From positions 124,001 to 188,000 of the forward strand of contig JAEYAW010000029.1 in NCBI GenBank assembly GCA_023404675.1: DNA of 64,000 nt, in the 5' to 3' direction. The position numbers and the translations under genes were made by a program. Positions 43,358-52,345 of this stretch are shown piece by piece. The stretch's first letter is position 1, and the number at the start of each line of letters is the position of its first letter. The notes beneath the pieces were generated by a model. That model did no database searches. It was not told the DNA's origin and saw only the letters and a program-made list of their open reading frames with translations. The DNA comes from Pseudomonadota bacterium (GTDB taxonomy: Bacteria; Pseudomonadota; Alphaproteobacteria; Rhizobiales; Xanthobacteraceae).

Positions 43358-45676
43358 CTATTTCCATTGCTTCTCTTCGGCGGTCCACGCCCATCCCGGC
43401 AGACGCCCCTCCTTACTGAAGGCGCCCACGATGTTGGACAGCAGCTTCGAGATGTTGTTGTCGAAGTTGTTATAGGGCAGCGACTGACTGAAGGCGATGG
43501 AGCCGGTCGAGAACACCGCGCCGTTGTTCGGCGTGGTGAAATACACCATGTCCGCGCGCAGCCGGTAGTCGTGAGACCCGCTGAGACCGGGGTACGGGTA
43601 CAGAACCTCTTCCGTGACGGTCTGATAGTTGTCGCTATGCCCGCCGGAGGACGCAACGATCAAAGCGTGCGGCGGCGTGCCGAGCGCCAGATCGTAGCGG
43701 TCGAGTTCGAGACCCCCGGCCGCACTGTGCGCGAGGCCGAAATTGCCGATGATCTCGCCCTCGATGCCCTCGAACATCCAGGACACCCGGCGATGCCAGC
43801 CATCCGGCATACGGCGATAGGGGCGCGATGAATCAAACCCCTGCGTGATGAATCCGACGCCGAACACCTTCTGCGGCGGCCGCCCGAGATCCTTCCACAG
43901 TCCGCTCTTCTGGCCCGTGGTCGCGAGATAATACTCGCCGGGCCGCGCCTGCCAGGCGCGCATGCCGGAGTTCAGCTTGCGCACCTCCATGCACCACGGC
44001 TCGTCGTCGCGATAGCCGACATTCCAGTAGAAGCCGTTGCCGCCGAGATAAACGAACCGGCCGCCGTTGCCGATATAATCCTCGATGGCGTCGAGCATCG
44101 TCTCCGACGTGTATTCGGGATGGGTCCCGCTGAGCACGACGTTATAGGGCGTGAGCAGCGCCTCGCCGTCGCGGTGCAGGTCTTCGTCGGTCGCCAGATC
44201 ATAGGCGACGCCGGTTTTTTCCAGCCACGCGATGATCGAGAGGTCTGCCGGAAACTGCCAGGTCACGCCCATCGACGACATGCGCACCTTCGGCCGCATG
44301 TTGAGGATCGGCCGGCGGTAGCTGCTATAACAGACCCCTCCCCCGTCGCCGTGGTGATCGTAGGTCGAAAGGCCGAAATCAGCGGTCTGATACAGTTCGA
44401 CGTCGATTTCCGAGACGATGGGCGACTGTCCTGCCAGCGGTTGCGCGATCTCCGCGTCGAACGACAGATGCTCGTTGGCATAGGCCAGATAGCTGCCGGT
44501 CGGAATGAGAAACAGCACCTTGGCTGTCGGTGTCACAGGGCGCACGAAGAATACGATGTATTCCTCGCGCATGCCGCGGCCGTCGCCAACCCGCAGCCGA
44601 TACGCATACACGCCGCTGCGCAATGCCGGAACGGTCAGGGTCTTGGTCCGCTCCCACTTGCAGTCGATGATCGCATCGTCGTGAAATTCGATGCCACCAT
44701 ATTGCTCCGGCGCCAGACGAAAGCAGTCGTCGCGGCCCGCCCAGTTGAAGCCCGTCTGCCCCCGCACCGGTCGATTGTAGCCCTGCGCGTGAAGCCCATA
44801 AGGACCGATGTCGACGACGGTATCGCCGATGCCCTTGTCCGTATATCCCTTCGTCGTGTCCCAGAACGCGAGTTGCCCGCTTGCCGGCGGCATGCCGGTC
44901 TTACAGTAGAGATCGAGTTCGTCGCGGGTCAGTACGCGGTCGAACACGCCGGGCCGATCCAGTTTGCCGTTCAGGCATTGCGTCACGAAATTTCCGCGCA
45001 GCGTGTGAAAATCCTGCGCCCCGGCCAGGATGAACGGAAGATCCGGCGGATTGACCGGCTTGAAACGCAGCGTCTCGCGCACATGCGAGCGGAAATCGAC
45101 GTTCGACACTTTGCTCAGGAGACTGTTGTAGCGGTTGGAAACGCCCTCCTGATACAGCGTCGCGACGCCCGTCTTGGCGTCATAGGTCACCGCGACGAAA
45201 TACCAGTTGTCCTTGAGCAGCGGCACCTCTGCATCGAGATAATCCACCTCGTTGCCGTCGCCATAGCCGAATTCCAGAAGGCCGTCCGGGTTGATCCACA
45301 AGCCGTAGCCGAGATTGCGGAAGGCATCCCAGCGCCCGAGCAGGCACTGGCGCTTGCCATGCCCCGGCGCATTCGCAAATACGAACGTCGCCAGCGAAAA
45401 GCTCTCTTTCGGCGCGAGACGATGCGCGGGGTCCGCCACAGTCAGAAACGCGCCAACCTGGGTGTATTGTTTGCGGACGGCCCATTCGCCGTTCAGTTCG
45501 CAGGCCAGTTCTTCCTCGATATAGCCGGGACCGGCCGGATGGGCGTCACCATGGATCAGCCGCACGAGCTGCGCCTGCGCGCTCAAAGTGCCGTCGGCGT
45601 GAACATAGAACTCGATTTCATCGCCGGGCTTCACCGAGATCTTGTCGGCATACCCAAAGATTTTCTGCTCGGCCAT
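43358..45676 (-). CDS. N,N-dimethylformamidase-type large (beta) subunit
   Basis: A 772-aa protein close in length to the 762-aa DMFase large subunit. An N-terminal jelly-roll/LamG-like region (about residues 60-260) precedes a GATase-like catalytic domain. The mononuclear-iron ligands known for DMFase (two Tyr and one Glu) have clear equivalents: Tyr399 in YLAYANEH, Tyr439 in STYDHH, and Glu521 in GTHPEY, with His519 adjacent. The enzyme would hydrolyse N-substituted formamide to formate and amine. No separate small-subunit gene is present; the upstream LivM carries a candidate small subunit as its C-terminal domain. The real substrate may not be DMF. Confidence 0.82.
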   Translation of the reverse strand: MAEQKIFGYADKISVKPGDEIEFYVHADGTLSAQAQLVRLIHGDAHPAGPGYIEEELACELNGEWAVRKQYTQVGAFLTVADPAHRLAPKESFSLATFVFANAPGHGKRQCLLGRWDAFRNLGYGLWINPDGLLEFGYGDGNEVDYLDAEVPLLKDNWYFVAVTYDAKTGVATLYQEGVSNRYNSLLSKVSNVDFRSHVRETLRFKPVNPPDLPFILAGAQDFHTLRGNFVTQCLNGKLDRPGVFDRVLTRDELDLYCKTGMPPASGQLAFWDTTKGYTDKGIGDTVVDIGPYGLHAQGYNRPVRGQTGFNWAGRDDCFRLAPEQYGGIEFHDDAIIDCKWERTKTLTVPALRSGVYAYRLRVGDGRGMREEYIVFFVRPVTPTAKVLFLIPTGSYLAYANEHLSFDAEIAQPLAGQSPIVSEIDVELYQTADFGLSTYDHHGDGGGVCYSSYRRPILNMRPKVRMSSMGVTWQFPADLSIIAWLEKTGVAYDLATDEDLHRDGEALLTPYNVVLSGTHPEYTSETMLDAIEDYIGNGGRFVYLGGNGFYWNVGYRDDEPWCMEVRKLNSGMRAWQARPGEYYLATTGQKSGLWKDLGRPPQKVFGVGFITQGFDSSRPYRRMPDGWHRRVSWMFEGIEGEIIGNFGLAHSAAGGLELDRYDLALGTPPHALIVASSGGHSDNYQTVTEEVLYPYPGLSGSHDYRLRADMVYFTTPNNGAVFSTGSIAFSQSLPYNNFDNNISKLLSNIVGAFSKEGRLPGWAWTAEEKQWK

Positions 45677-45716
45677 TTCGTGTCGAACTTTCTTGCAGTG
45701 ATGTCGTGGCTGGAGA

Positions 45717-47369
45717 TCAGCTTTCGAGAAGATCCTGCACGCGGCGCAGGAACAGCGCGTGATAAGCCTCGTCGGGGGTCGGATAGGTGCGATCCTCGAC
45801 CACGCGTGGGGCTGTGCCGCGATGGCCGGACAGCGCGACGATGCGATAGGCCTTGAATTCCTCCTGCACCATGATCGCGTATTTATCGACCTGCCCCTGC
45901 CGACGGAAATAGATCAGCAGCCGCTCCAGCGCCTCGCTGTGCTGGCCGAGCGGACGGGTGCGATGTTCCTCGATCACCTCGTCGCTGACGAGGCGCTTGA
46001 GGAAATCACGCTGCATCTTGTCGAAGCGGCGGAAATAGACCTGATCCTTGTCCGCCGTTTCGGTTGCTTCTTCCGGTAGCATCTCTCCGCCTTTCTCCGC
46101 TCGGGTCGCCCGCCGTTCGCTTTTCTTCTTGTTCCGCCAGATGCGGAATTGATGCTTGATGCCGAACAGGCCGTCGCGCAGGAACAGCACGACACCCAGC
46201 ATGATCGCGCCGATCAGCATGAAGCGCAGCGGACCGAGATCGACCAGCACGCGATCGATGAACACGACGATGGCGGTCCCCACCACCGCGCCCTCGGCGC
46301 GGCCGATGCCGCCGATCACCAGCATCGCCAGCGACAACAGCAGGGTGTCGAACGAGAACAGATTCGGGGACGCGCCGCCGAAATGGGTCGCATAAAAGCC
46401 GCCGATGAACCCGAGCGCCGTCGAGGAAATCAGGAACACCATGATGCGGGCGCGGATGAAATCGACGCCGCAGGCCTGCGCGAACGCCTCCTTCTTCTCC
46501 GGCGCCATGCGCAGCACGCGGCCGAGCCGCTTGCCATCGATGAAGCGATAAACGAACAGCGCCAGCACCATGAGGAACAGCGCGGCATAGTAGCCGAGCA
46601 GAAGCCGCGACGACTGCCCGAGCCAGGACGGCAGATAGCTTGGAGCGCCGTAAAGACCGCCCGTCGCCGATCCGAACGCGCGCGACTGCACCACATAGAC
46701 ACGGCACAGTTCCACGACGCCGAGCGTCAGCAGCGCATAGTAAAACCCGTCGAGCCGCATCGCCGGCAGCGCGATGATGACGCCGAAGACGAGGCCGATC
46801 ACCGCCCCGATCAGCGGCAGCGCCCACCACGGCAGGCCGAGCTGGATCGCCATATAGGTCGTGCCGTAGGCCGCTGCTCCCACCACCGCATAGGTCGCCA
46901 GCGAGAAGATGCCGGCGGTGCCGACGATCAACATCCAGCACAGGTTGATCGCGGAGTAGATCGCGAACACGGCGGCGGCGCTCATCACCGTGTTCCACGA
47001 GCCTGTCGGAACGAACAGCGGGCCGATGATGAAGGCGAGCATCGCCAGCGCCCACCAGATCGGGCGCTTGTCGACGATGGTCTTTTCCCGACGCATCGTC
47101 TTCGGATTGTATTCGCCGCGAATGTTCAGGACGCGGCGACGCGTCGGCCAGTAGCGTGTCCTCGACCACAGCGCCCCGCCATGGCCCGGCCATTTGTAAT
47201 AGTAACGCAGGCGGCCGACCTGAAACATGCGCGGCTTGAACGCCCGGGTCTCATCCCACGTGGTCTGATGGGACAGGTAGGGATTGGTCTCGGCCTCGCG
47301 GCCGGGAAACTCCGGATAATGACACTCGGTTGGATCGATCCAGATGCGCGGTGCGGACGTGTCAGTCAT
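45717..47369 (-). CDS. LivM-type ABC permease fused to a DMFase small-subunit-like domain
   Basis: A 550-aa protein, about 200 aa longer than a usual LivM. Residues 1-104 are a polar, Tyr/Arg-rich cytoplasmic extension. Residues 105-405 are the LivM core with about 9-10 membrane segments and the coupling loop RMAPEKKEAFAQACGVD. A basic linker (residues 406-430) follows, then a soluble domain at about 440-550: PLGQHSEALERLLIYFRRQG, EEFKAYRIVALSG, DEAYHALFLRRVQDL. That pattern matches what I know of the roughly 132-aa DMFase small subunit. The domain should face the cytoplasm (positive linker). The DMFase large-subunit gene follows 40 bp downstream. Confidence 0.8.
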   Translation of the reverse strand: MTDTSAPRIWIDPTECHYPEFPGREAETNPYLSHQTTWDETRAFKPRMFQVGRLRYYYKWPGHGGALWSRTRYWPTRRRVLNIRGEYNPKTMRREKTIVDKRPIWWALAMLAFIIGPLFVPTGSWNTVMSAAAVFAIYSAINLCWMLIVGTAGIFSLATYAVVGAAAYGTTYMAIQLGLPWWALPLIGAVIGLVFGVIIALPAMRLDGFYYALLTLGVVELCRVYVVQSRAFGSATGGLYGAPSYLPSWLGQSSRLLLGYYAALFLMVLALFVYRFIDGKRLGRVLRMAPEKKEAFAQACGVDFIRARIMVFLISSTALGFIGGFYATHFGGASPNLFSFDTLLLSLAMLVIGGIGRAEGAVVGTAIVVFIDRVLVDLGPLRFMLIGAIMLGVVLFLRDGLFGIKHQFRIWRNKKKSERRATRAEKGGEMLPEEATETADKDQVYFRRFDKMQRDFLKRLVSDEVIEEHRTRPLGQHSEALERLLIYFRRQGQVDKYAIMVQEEFKAYRIVALSGHRGTAPRVVEDRTYPTPDEAYHALFLRRVQDLLES

Positions 47370-47372
47370 CGG

Positions 47373-48254
47373 TCAGGCTTCCCGCGCCTTGTCGAGCAGG
47401 CCGGCAATCCCGCGCGGGCGCACCAGCAGAACGAGGATGATCAGAAGAAACTGGGTGATGAGAACGTACTGGCCACCGAGAAGGCTGGCCGTCAGCGCCT
47501 CGTTGAAACCCAGCAGAACCGCCCCGAACACGGCGCCCGGCACGCTGCCGAGCCCACCGACGAGGGCAATGCTGAGCCCCTTCACCATCGGCGTGATTCC
47601 GCTGAACGGCGCAACGTAGTAGGTCTGGGCCAGCAGCACCGAGGCGAGCCCGGCGAGCGCGCCGGTCAGCGCCATCACGTAGAGACCGGTACGGCGCACG
47701 CCGATGCCGACGATGGACGCCGCGTGCGGGTTCATCATCATGGCCCGGATTTCGAGGCCGCGACGGCTGGAGCGCATCCACAACAGAATGATCGTCAGCA
47801 GCACGATGGCCGACAGCGATGCGCCAAGCTTGTCCGCCGTGAGCACGACGCCGAACACATCGACGCTCCAATCTCCGAACAGCCGCGGCAGCGATTTCGA
47901 GCGCGGCCCGAAGATCCACAGCAGCGCCTGATTGCCGACAAGGCTGATCGCCAGCGTCGCGATCAACGCGCGCAATGGAAAATTCGGCTTGTCGTGGATC
48001 GGAATGAACGCCAGCAGGCAGACGATCAGGCCCCCGACCGCGCCGGTCAGAATCCCGGCCGCCATCACCAGCGCCGGATAAGGCGCGATATTCGTGGCGA
48101 CAAGCCACGCGCCGTATCCGGAAAACGCAAAGATGAAGCCGAAGCCCATATTGACGAATCCGAGGCTCGACCAGGTCAGCGAAATGCCGATCGCCAGCGT
48201 GCCATAGATGCAGGCGAGCGTGATCGCGTTGGTGAGGATGAAACTCCAGTTCAT
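47373..48254 (-). CDS. livH: Liv-type ABC transporter permease (LivH) of the formamidase operon
   Basis: A 293-aa permease with the LivH topology: start region NAITLACIYGTLAIGISLTWSSLGFVNMGFGFIF, the coupling loop IRAMMMNPHAASIVGIGV and the VGGLGSVPGAVFGAVLL motif. It overlaps livF by 1 nt (TGATG) and is 3 bp from the livM fusion gene. The substrate is presumably the formamide processed by the downstream enzyme. Confidence 0.88.
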   Translation of the reverse strand: MNWSFILTNAITLACIYGTLAIGISLTWSSLGFVNMGFGFIFAFSGYGAWLVATNIAPYPALVMAAGILTGAVGGLIVCLLAFIPIHDKPNFPLRALIATLAISLVGNQALLWIFGPRSKSLPRLFGDWSVDVFGVVLTADKLGASLSAIVLLTIILLWMRSSRRGLEIRAMMMNPHAASIVGIGVRRTGLYVMALTGALAGLASVLLAQTYYVAPFSGITPMVKGLSIALVGGLGSVPGAVFGAVLLGFNEALTASLLGGQYVLITQFLLIILVLLVRPRGIAGLLDKAREA

Positions 48255-48985
48255 CAGCCGCGCGCTCCCGTCAGACTCTTCGAAGCCGAAGCCTCACCCT
48301 TCAGTTTTCCGGCATGCATGCCGATGATGCGGTCCACGCGCCCCTCCAGCAGAGCAAGATTCTGCTCGGCGATCACCATGGCCGAATTGCCAAGTTCGAC
48401 ACCCATCAGCGCCTCCACCACCGACTTGCCGATCTTTGGCGCGAGCCCGAGCGAGGGCTCGTCCACCAGATACAGATCGGCATCGGCCATCAGGCCGCGC
48501 CCGATCGACACCATCCGTCGCTCGCCGCCCGAAAGCCGGCCGACCGGCGTCTTCATCAGCTTTTCCAGCGGCGGAAAAATCTGCAAAATCTTCTTCTTGC
48601 GCTCGGCGCGCTCCTTCCAGGCCCGCTTTGTGTAAGCACCGCTGTCGAGATGCTCCTCAACAGTGAGGCCGTGGAAGATTTCGTCGCCTTGCGGAATGAG
48701 CGCCAGTCCCCGCCGCACGATCAGATGCGTGAAGCGGCCCGGCCCCTGGCTACGTGTGCGGCCCACTTCGAATCCATTGAGCTTGATCGAACCGCGCTGC
48801 CAGCCGGTAAGGCCCGCGATCGCCTGAAACAGCGTGGACTTGCCATGGCCGTTCAGCCCCACCAGTCCAAGCCGCTCGCCCGCAAAAACCGTCAGGTCGA
48901 GATCGTGGATCACCCGCATCGGCCCCCAGCCCGCCGACAATCCGCGAACGTCGAGAACCGCCGTTCGTTCGCCCGTCTCGACCAT
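48254..48985 (-). CDS. livF: Liv-type ABC transporter ATP-binding protein (LivF) of the formamidase operon
   Basis: A 243-aa ATPase. Walker A is GLNGHGKST (His in place of the usual Ala), signature LSGGERRMVSIGRGLM, Walker B DLYLVDEPSLGLAP. The ATG overlaps livG's stop by 1 nt. The frame continues 96 codons upstream, but that part is antisense-like low-complexity and overlaps livG. Confidence 0.88.
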   Translation of the reverse strand: MVETGERTAVLDVRGLSAGWGPMRVIHDLDLTVFAGERLGLVGLNGHGKSTLFQAIAGLTGWQRGSIKLNGFEVGRTRSQGPGRFTHLIVRRGLALIPQGDEIFHGLTVEEHLDSGAYTKRAWKERAERKKKILQIFPPLEKLMKTPVGRLSGGERRMVSIGRGLMADADLYLVDEPSLGLAPKIGKSVVEALMGVELGNSAMVIAEQNLALLEGRVDRIIGMHAGKLKGEASASKSLTGARG

Positions 48986-49719
48986 CAATGCAGTCCCTCG
49001 CCCTCGAGCTCGAAATAAGCGGCCTTGACCCGCGGATCGTCGAGGATCTGATCCAGCCGCCCTTCGGCGATCATTTCGCCGGCGTCCAGAACCATCACCC
49101 GGTCGGCAATCGTATCGAGCAATTCCATCCGGTGCTCGATCAGCACGATCGCGATGTTCAGTTCCTTGGCGAGCACCCGCATGATGTCGTCGAACTCGTC
49201 GATCTCCGAGTTGATGAGTCCGGCCGCCGGCTCGTCCATCAGGAGAATGGCGGGCCTGCGCATCAGGAGGCACGTCATCAGCAGCTTGCGCCGGTTCAGC
49301 GTATCAAGCTGATCGGCCATCGCCGTGCCCGGTATGCGGAAGGCGACAAGCCCCGCCCCCCATTCGGAATCGTCCGGCGTGAGATAGGGCGGATAGGCCT
49401 GCCGGGCCGCCTTCAGAACCTGCGCCACGGTCATGCCTTCCGGGACGACAGGCGTCTGATAGGTGCGGCCGATGCCGAGCCGCGCCCGTTTGTGCAGCGG
49501 CATCGTGGTGATGTCGTTGCCCTTGAACTGCACGGTTCCGGATTTCGGCGGAATGCGGCCCGACAGCACTTCGAAGAGGCTGGTCTTTCCCGCACCGTTC
49601 GGGCCGATCACGCCCAGCACCTCGCCCGGCCGGACGCCGAGCGAAATGCCGCGCAGGATGGAGCGGCCGCCGAGATCAAGCGCGATGTCGTTGCAGGCGA
49701 AAAGCAGTGGCGATGTCAT
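48985..49719 (-). CDS. livG: Liv-type ABC transporter ATP-binding protein (LivG) of the formamidase operon
   Basis: A 244-aa ATPase with Walker A GPNGAGKTSLF and a Q-loop region IGRTYQTPVVPEGMTVAQVL. The signature is degenerate (DTLNRRKLLMTCLLM replaces LSxGxQ) and Walker B is AILLMDEPAAGL, followed by a complete H-loop LIEHRMEL. It lies 12 bp downstream of the binding-protein gene. Confidence 0.86.
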   Translation of the reverse strand: MTSPLLFACNDIALDLGGRSILRGISLGVRPGEVLGVIGPNGAGKTSLFEVLSGRIPPKSGTVQFKGNDITTMPLHKRARLGIGRTYQTPVVPEGMTVAQVLKAARQAYPPYLTPDDSEWGAGLVAFRIPGTAMADQLDTLNRRKLLMTCLLMRRPAILLMDEPAAGLINSEIDEFDDIMRVLAKELNIAIVLIEHRMELLDTIADRVMVLDAGEMIAEGRLDQILDDPRVKAAYFELEGEGLH

Positions 49720-49731
49720 GGCGACGGCCGA

Positions 49732-51027
49732 TCACCACCATGGGGCCTTCTGCAACTTGCTCTCGACCAGGACGTCCGGATAGATGATCTTGTGCTCGTT
49801 GTTCTGCACCTGGAAGTAGAGCTGCGCCATGCCCTTTTCGAGATCGGTCGCGCCGATCGCGTCGCCCGTGTCGGGATAGTGCGCGCACTCCTGGAAGGCA
49901 TTGTCCATGCTCATGTAGCCGCACACGCCGCGATACGGTGTCTTGCGGACGAAGTCGCAGACCTCCTTGAACTTGCCGGGATCTCCGACGGCTTCCCATG
50001 CCGCCTTCAGGTAATAGGCCGTGTCGTAGCCGTTGCCCGTGTAGCAAAGGCCCATGATGCCGGGGAAACGCTTCTTGTATTTCTCGCGGAACGCCTTGCC
50101 CTTCTCGTCGGCGTAGACGCCGAGCACGGTGCTCCACACAAAGCCTTCGGCCGCCGGGCCGGACAGTTCCAGAAACTCCGGCTGCGACGGGCCGTACTGC
50201 AGATAGACCAGCGCGCCCTTGAGCGGGTCGGCCTTGTACTGTTTGACGAACGCGGCATATTCGGCCGCGACCCAGTGATCGATCATCACCGCGCCGGCGC
50301 CGACCTTCTTGATCTCCTGGATGACCGAACCCCAGTCCTGCACCGGGTACTGGATGTCGGTGATGCCGGCGAGCGTGAAGTCGCTCTTGGGCAGCGCGGA
50401 CTGCAACGCCTTCGAGATCGTCTGGTTATAGGCGATCTGCTCCTGCACGATATGCACGCCGTTGTTCAGCGGTTTCCACACGCCCTGATCGCGCATCGCC
50501 TTCAGGAAGTGCGGGAAGGTGTAGCCGTAATGCACCTCGGAGGGATCCGTCTGGAAGATGTGCGAATACTTGTCGCCGCTCTTGCTCAGCAGGTCCGTGA
50601 AATTGCGCTGCGTCAGGCCCCACAGGAATGGCGCCTTGTAGCGGGCGGAGACGTCCGCCACCGGCACGGGAGTGAACACGAAAGCGCAGGCCATGGCATG
50701 GACCTTGGCGTCGACCAGCTTGTTGATCGCCACCTGCCCGCTTTCCGGCGAGAGCGGATCGATATCCACCACAACCGGCTTCACCTGACGCCCCAGAACG
50801 CCGCCGGCTCCGTTGATTTCCTCAAGAGCCAGGGTGACGCCGTTCAGGAAGTCCTGATGGTCAGCGACGCCCGCCTGCGCGGTTTGCGCTGTCGGCACGC
50901 CCAGCAGAATGGGGTCGGAGGATGCGGCTCGGGTGCTGCCAGAAACAAAGGGAGCAGGGAAAGCCGCAGCGGCTGTGCTCGCCGTCACCAGATTGAGAAC
51001 GCGCCTGCGAGAAATTCCCTTGGTCAT
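49732..51027 (-). CDS. Tat-exported substrate-binding protein of the formamidase operon
   Basis: A 431-aa type I binding protein of the amide/urea branch. The twin-arginine signal MTKGISRRRVLNLV with an Ala-rich h-region ends near TRAAS (residue 36), so it may fold in the cytoplasm before export. Mature motifs ILLGVPTAQTAQAGVADHQDFLNGVTLALEEINGAGGVLG fit UrtA/FmdD-like proteins that bind urea or short amides. It is the first gene of the importer/DMFase operon and is divergent from the AraC regulator. Confidence 0.87.
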   Translation of the reverse strand: MTKGISRRRVLNLVTASTAAAAFPAPFVSGSTRAASSDPILLGVPTAQTAQAGVADHQDFLNGVTLALEEINGAGGVLGRQVKPVVVDIDPLSPESGQVAINKLVDAKVHAMACAFVFTPVPVADVSARYKAPFLWGLTQRNFTDLLSKSGDKYSHIFQTDPSEVHYGYTFPHFLKAMRDQGVWKPLNNGVHIVQEQIAYNQTISKALQSALPKSDFTLAGITDIQYPVQDWGSVIQEIKKVGAGAVMIDHWVAAEYAAFVKQYKADPLKGALVYLQYGPSQPEFLELSGPAAEGFVWSTVLGVYADEKGKAFREKYKKRFPGIMGLCYTGNGYDTAYYLKAAWEAVGDPGKFKEVCDFVRKTPYRGVCGYMSMDNAFQECAHYPDTGDAIGATDLEKGMAQLYFQVQNNEHKIIYPDVLVESKLQKAPWW

Positions 51028-51226
51028 TGAGCCCCTCCTCCAATCGGACCGTTGCGCGCCGCGCAGTAACAGGGAGGATAGGCATCGGGTGGCGGCCGCG
51101 TCTTTTGTCCGAGTGCACTGTATTTTTCTTATCCGCGCACTCGCCGGCCGATCTTACAGAGCCGGTGGCATGCTTCTTGTATTAAGTTCGAACATCGCTG
51201 TTTTGACGTCTTTTGGATTTCCCGCG
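51028..51226. promoter_or_regulatory. Divergent control region between the formamidase operon and araC-type gene
   Basis: These 199 bp separate the - strand operon from the + strand regulator and are the expected binding site of the AraC protein. The central part (about 51105-51200) is AT-richer than its surroundings. I could not identify a reliable operator repeat or promoter pair by eye. Confidence 0.4.
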
Positions 51227-52189
51227 ATGAGCAACACCAACTCCTATTCCACGGTCGGATTCGAAGGCGAGCGAAGCGTTGAAGCCTGGCGGCAGGCACT
51301 GGGCGAGGTCTACTACCGGTTGGATACCAAGCCGGCTCAAGCAGACGGGTTGCGTGGCGAGATCCTCGACTGGCAATCCGACGTCATTGGTGTTTCCGAC
51401 TTCAGAACCGATGCACAGCGCGTCATCCGCCACAAGGCCTCGGCGAGAGCTGACGGATCGGAAGACTTCGTCTTCCTGTTTCCGACCCGCAAGGCCATGC
51501 GTTACGAGCAGCGCGGCCGAGAGGGCCTCGTGGTTCCTGGAGGGGTTTTCCTGCTGAATTCAGCGGAGTCCTATATCGTCGACATCCCCGACGGGTCCGA
51601 AAACATCACGATCAAGATCGACCGGGACTATCTCGCCGGCCGGGTTTCTGCGGGAATTGACGACCTTTGCGCCACATCGAACTTCACAAACCCGCTCCTC
51701 ATCCCGGTGCTTACGACTTTGGGCGAGCAGGTGCTTAAACTGAAGTCATCGGAACACGTCACGCGCATCCAGGAATGCATCACCGAGCTGGTCTGCCTGA
51801 TGCTCGAGTGCCGGACCAGCGAGCACTCCGGCGATCTTGTCCGGGAAACCCTGGGAACAACCCTGTTCAACCAGATCTGTGCCTATATCCGTCGCAACCT
51901 TGGCGACCACGCGCTGAGCCCGGAAAAGGCGGCGGCCGAGCACCGGATATCGCTGCGATACCTCCACAAGATTTTCAACTACCGCGGCACATCGTTCGGG
52001 CAGGTTCTGATGGAAGAGCGGCTGCATCAGGCCCAGTCACTGATCGCCGTCGCAAGCCATCGCGAGCGCATCAATCTGGGCGAGGTCGCCTATCGCTGCG
52101 GCTTCACCAACCAGTCCCATTTTTCGGCGAGCTACAAGAGATTCTTCGGCGTCTCGCCGCGGCAGACATCAACGCTGGGGCTGAAATAA
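51227..52189 (+). CDS. AraC-family transcriptional regulator
   Basis: A 320-aa regulator. An N-terminal AraC-ligand-binding-like domain (about residues 30-190, FeaR-like) is followed by the double helix-turn-helix: ALSPEKAAAEHRISLRYLHKIFNYRGTSFGQVLMEERL and INLGEVAYRCGFTNQSHFSASYKRFFGVSPRQ. The divergent position makes it the likely activator of the importer/DMFase operon. ATG at 51227 is chosen; ATG at 51171 is an in-frame alternative. The gene ends convergently with mgsC. Confidence 0.88.
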   Translation: MSNTNSYSTVGFEGERSVEAWRQALGEVYYRLDTKPAQADGLRGEILDWQSDVIGVSDFRTDAQRVIRHKASARADGSEDFVFLFPTRKAMRYEQRGREGLVVPGGVFLLNSAESYIVDIPDGSENITIKIDRDYLAGRVSAGIDDLCATSNFTNPLLIPVLTTLGEQVLKLKSSEHVTRIQECITELVCLMLECRTSEHSGDLVRETLGTTLFNQICAYIRRNLGDHALSPEKAAAEHRISLRYLHKIFNYRGTSFGQVLMEERLHQAQSLIAVASHRERINLGEVAYRCGFTNQSHFSASYKRFFGVSPRQTSTLGLK

Positions 52190-52345
52190 CGGGAGCGACG
52201 CCGCGGCCGGAGGCGATGCGTTCGCGCCGATAGGCTATTGCAGTTGCAGCAAAGAAGCGCCGCACCGTCGAAGATGGCGCGGCGGGGTTTCCCTGAAAGG
52301 GCGAGACGCGCCGGGCGGCGCATCGTTACGCTGACGCAAGCGGGC

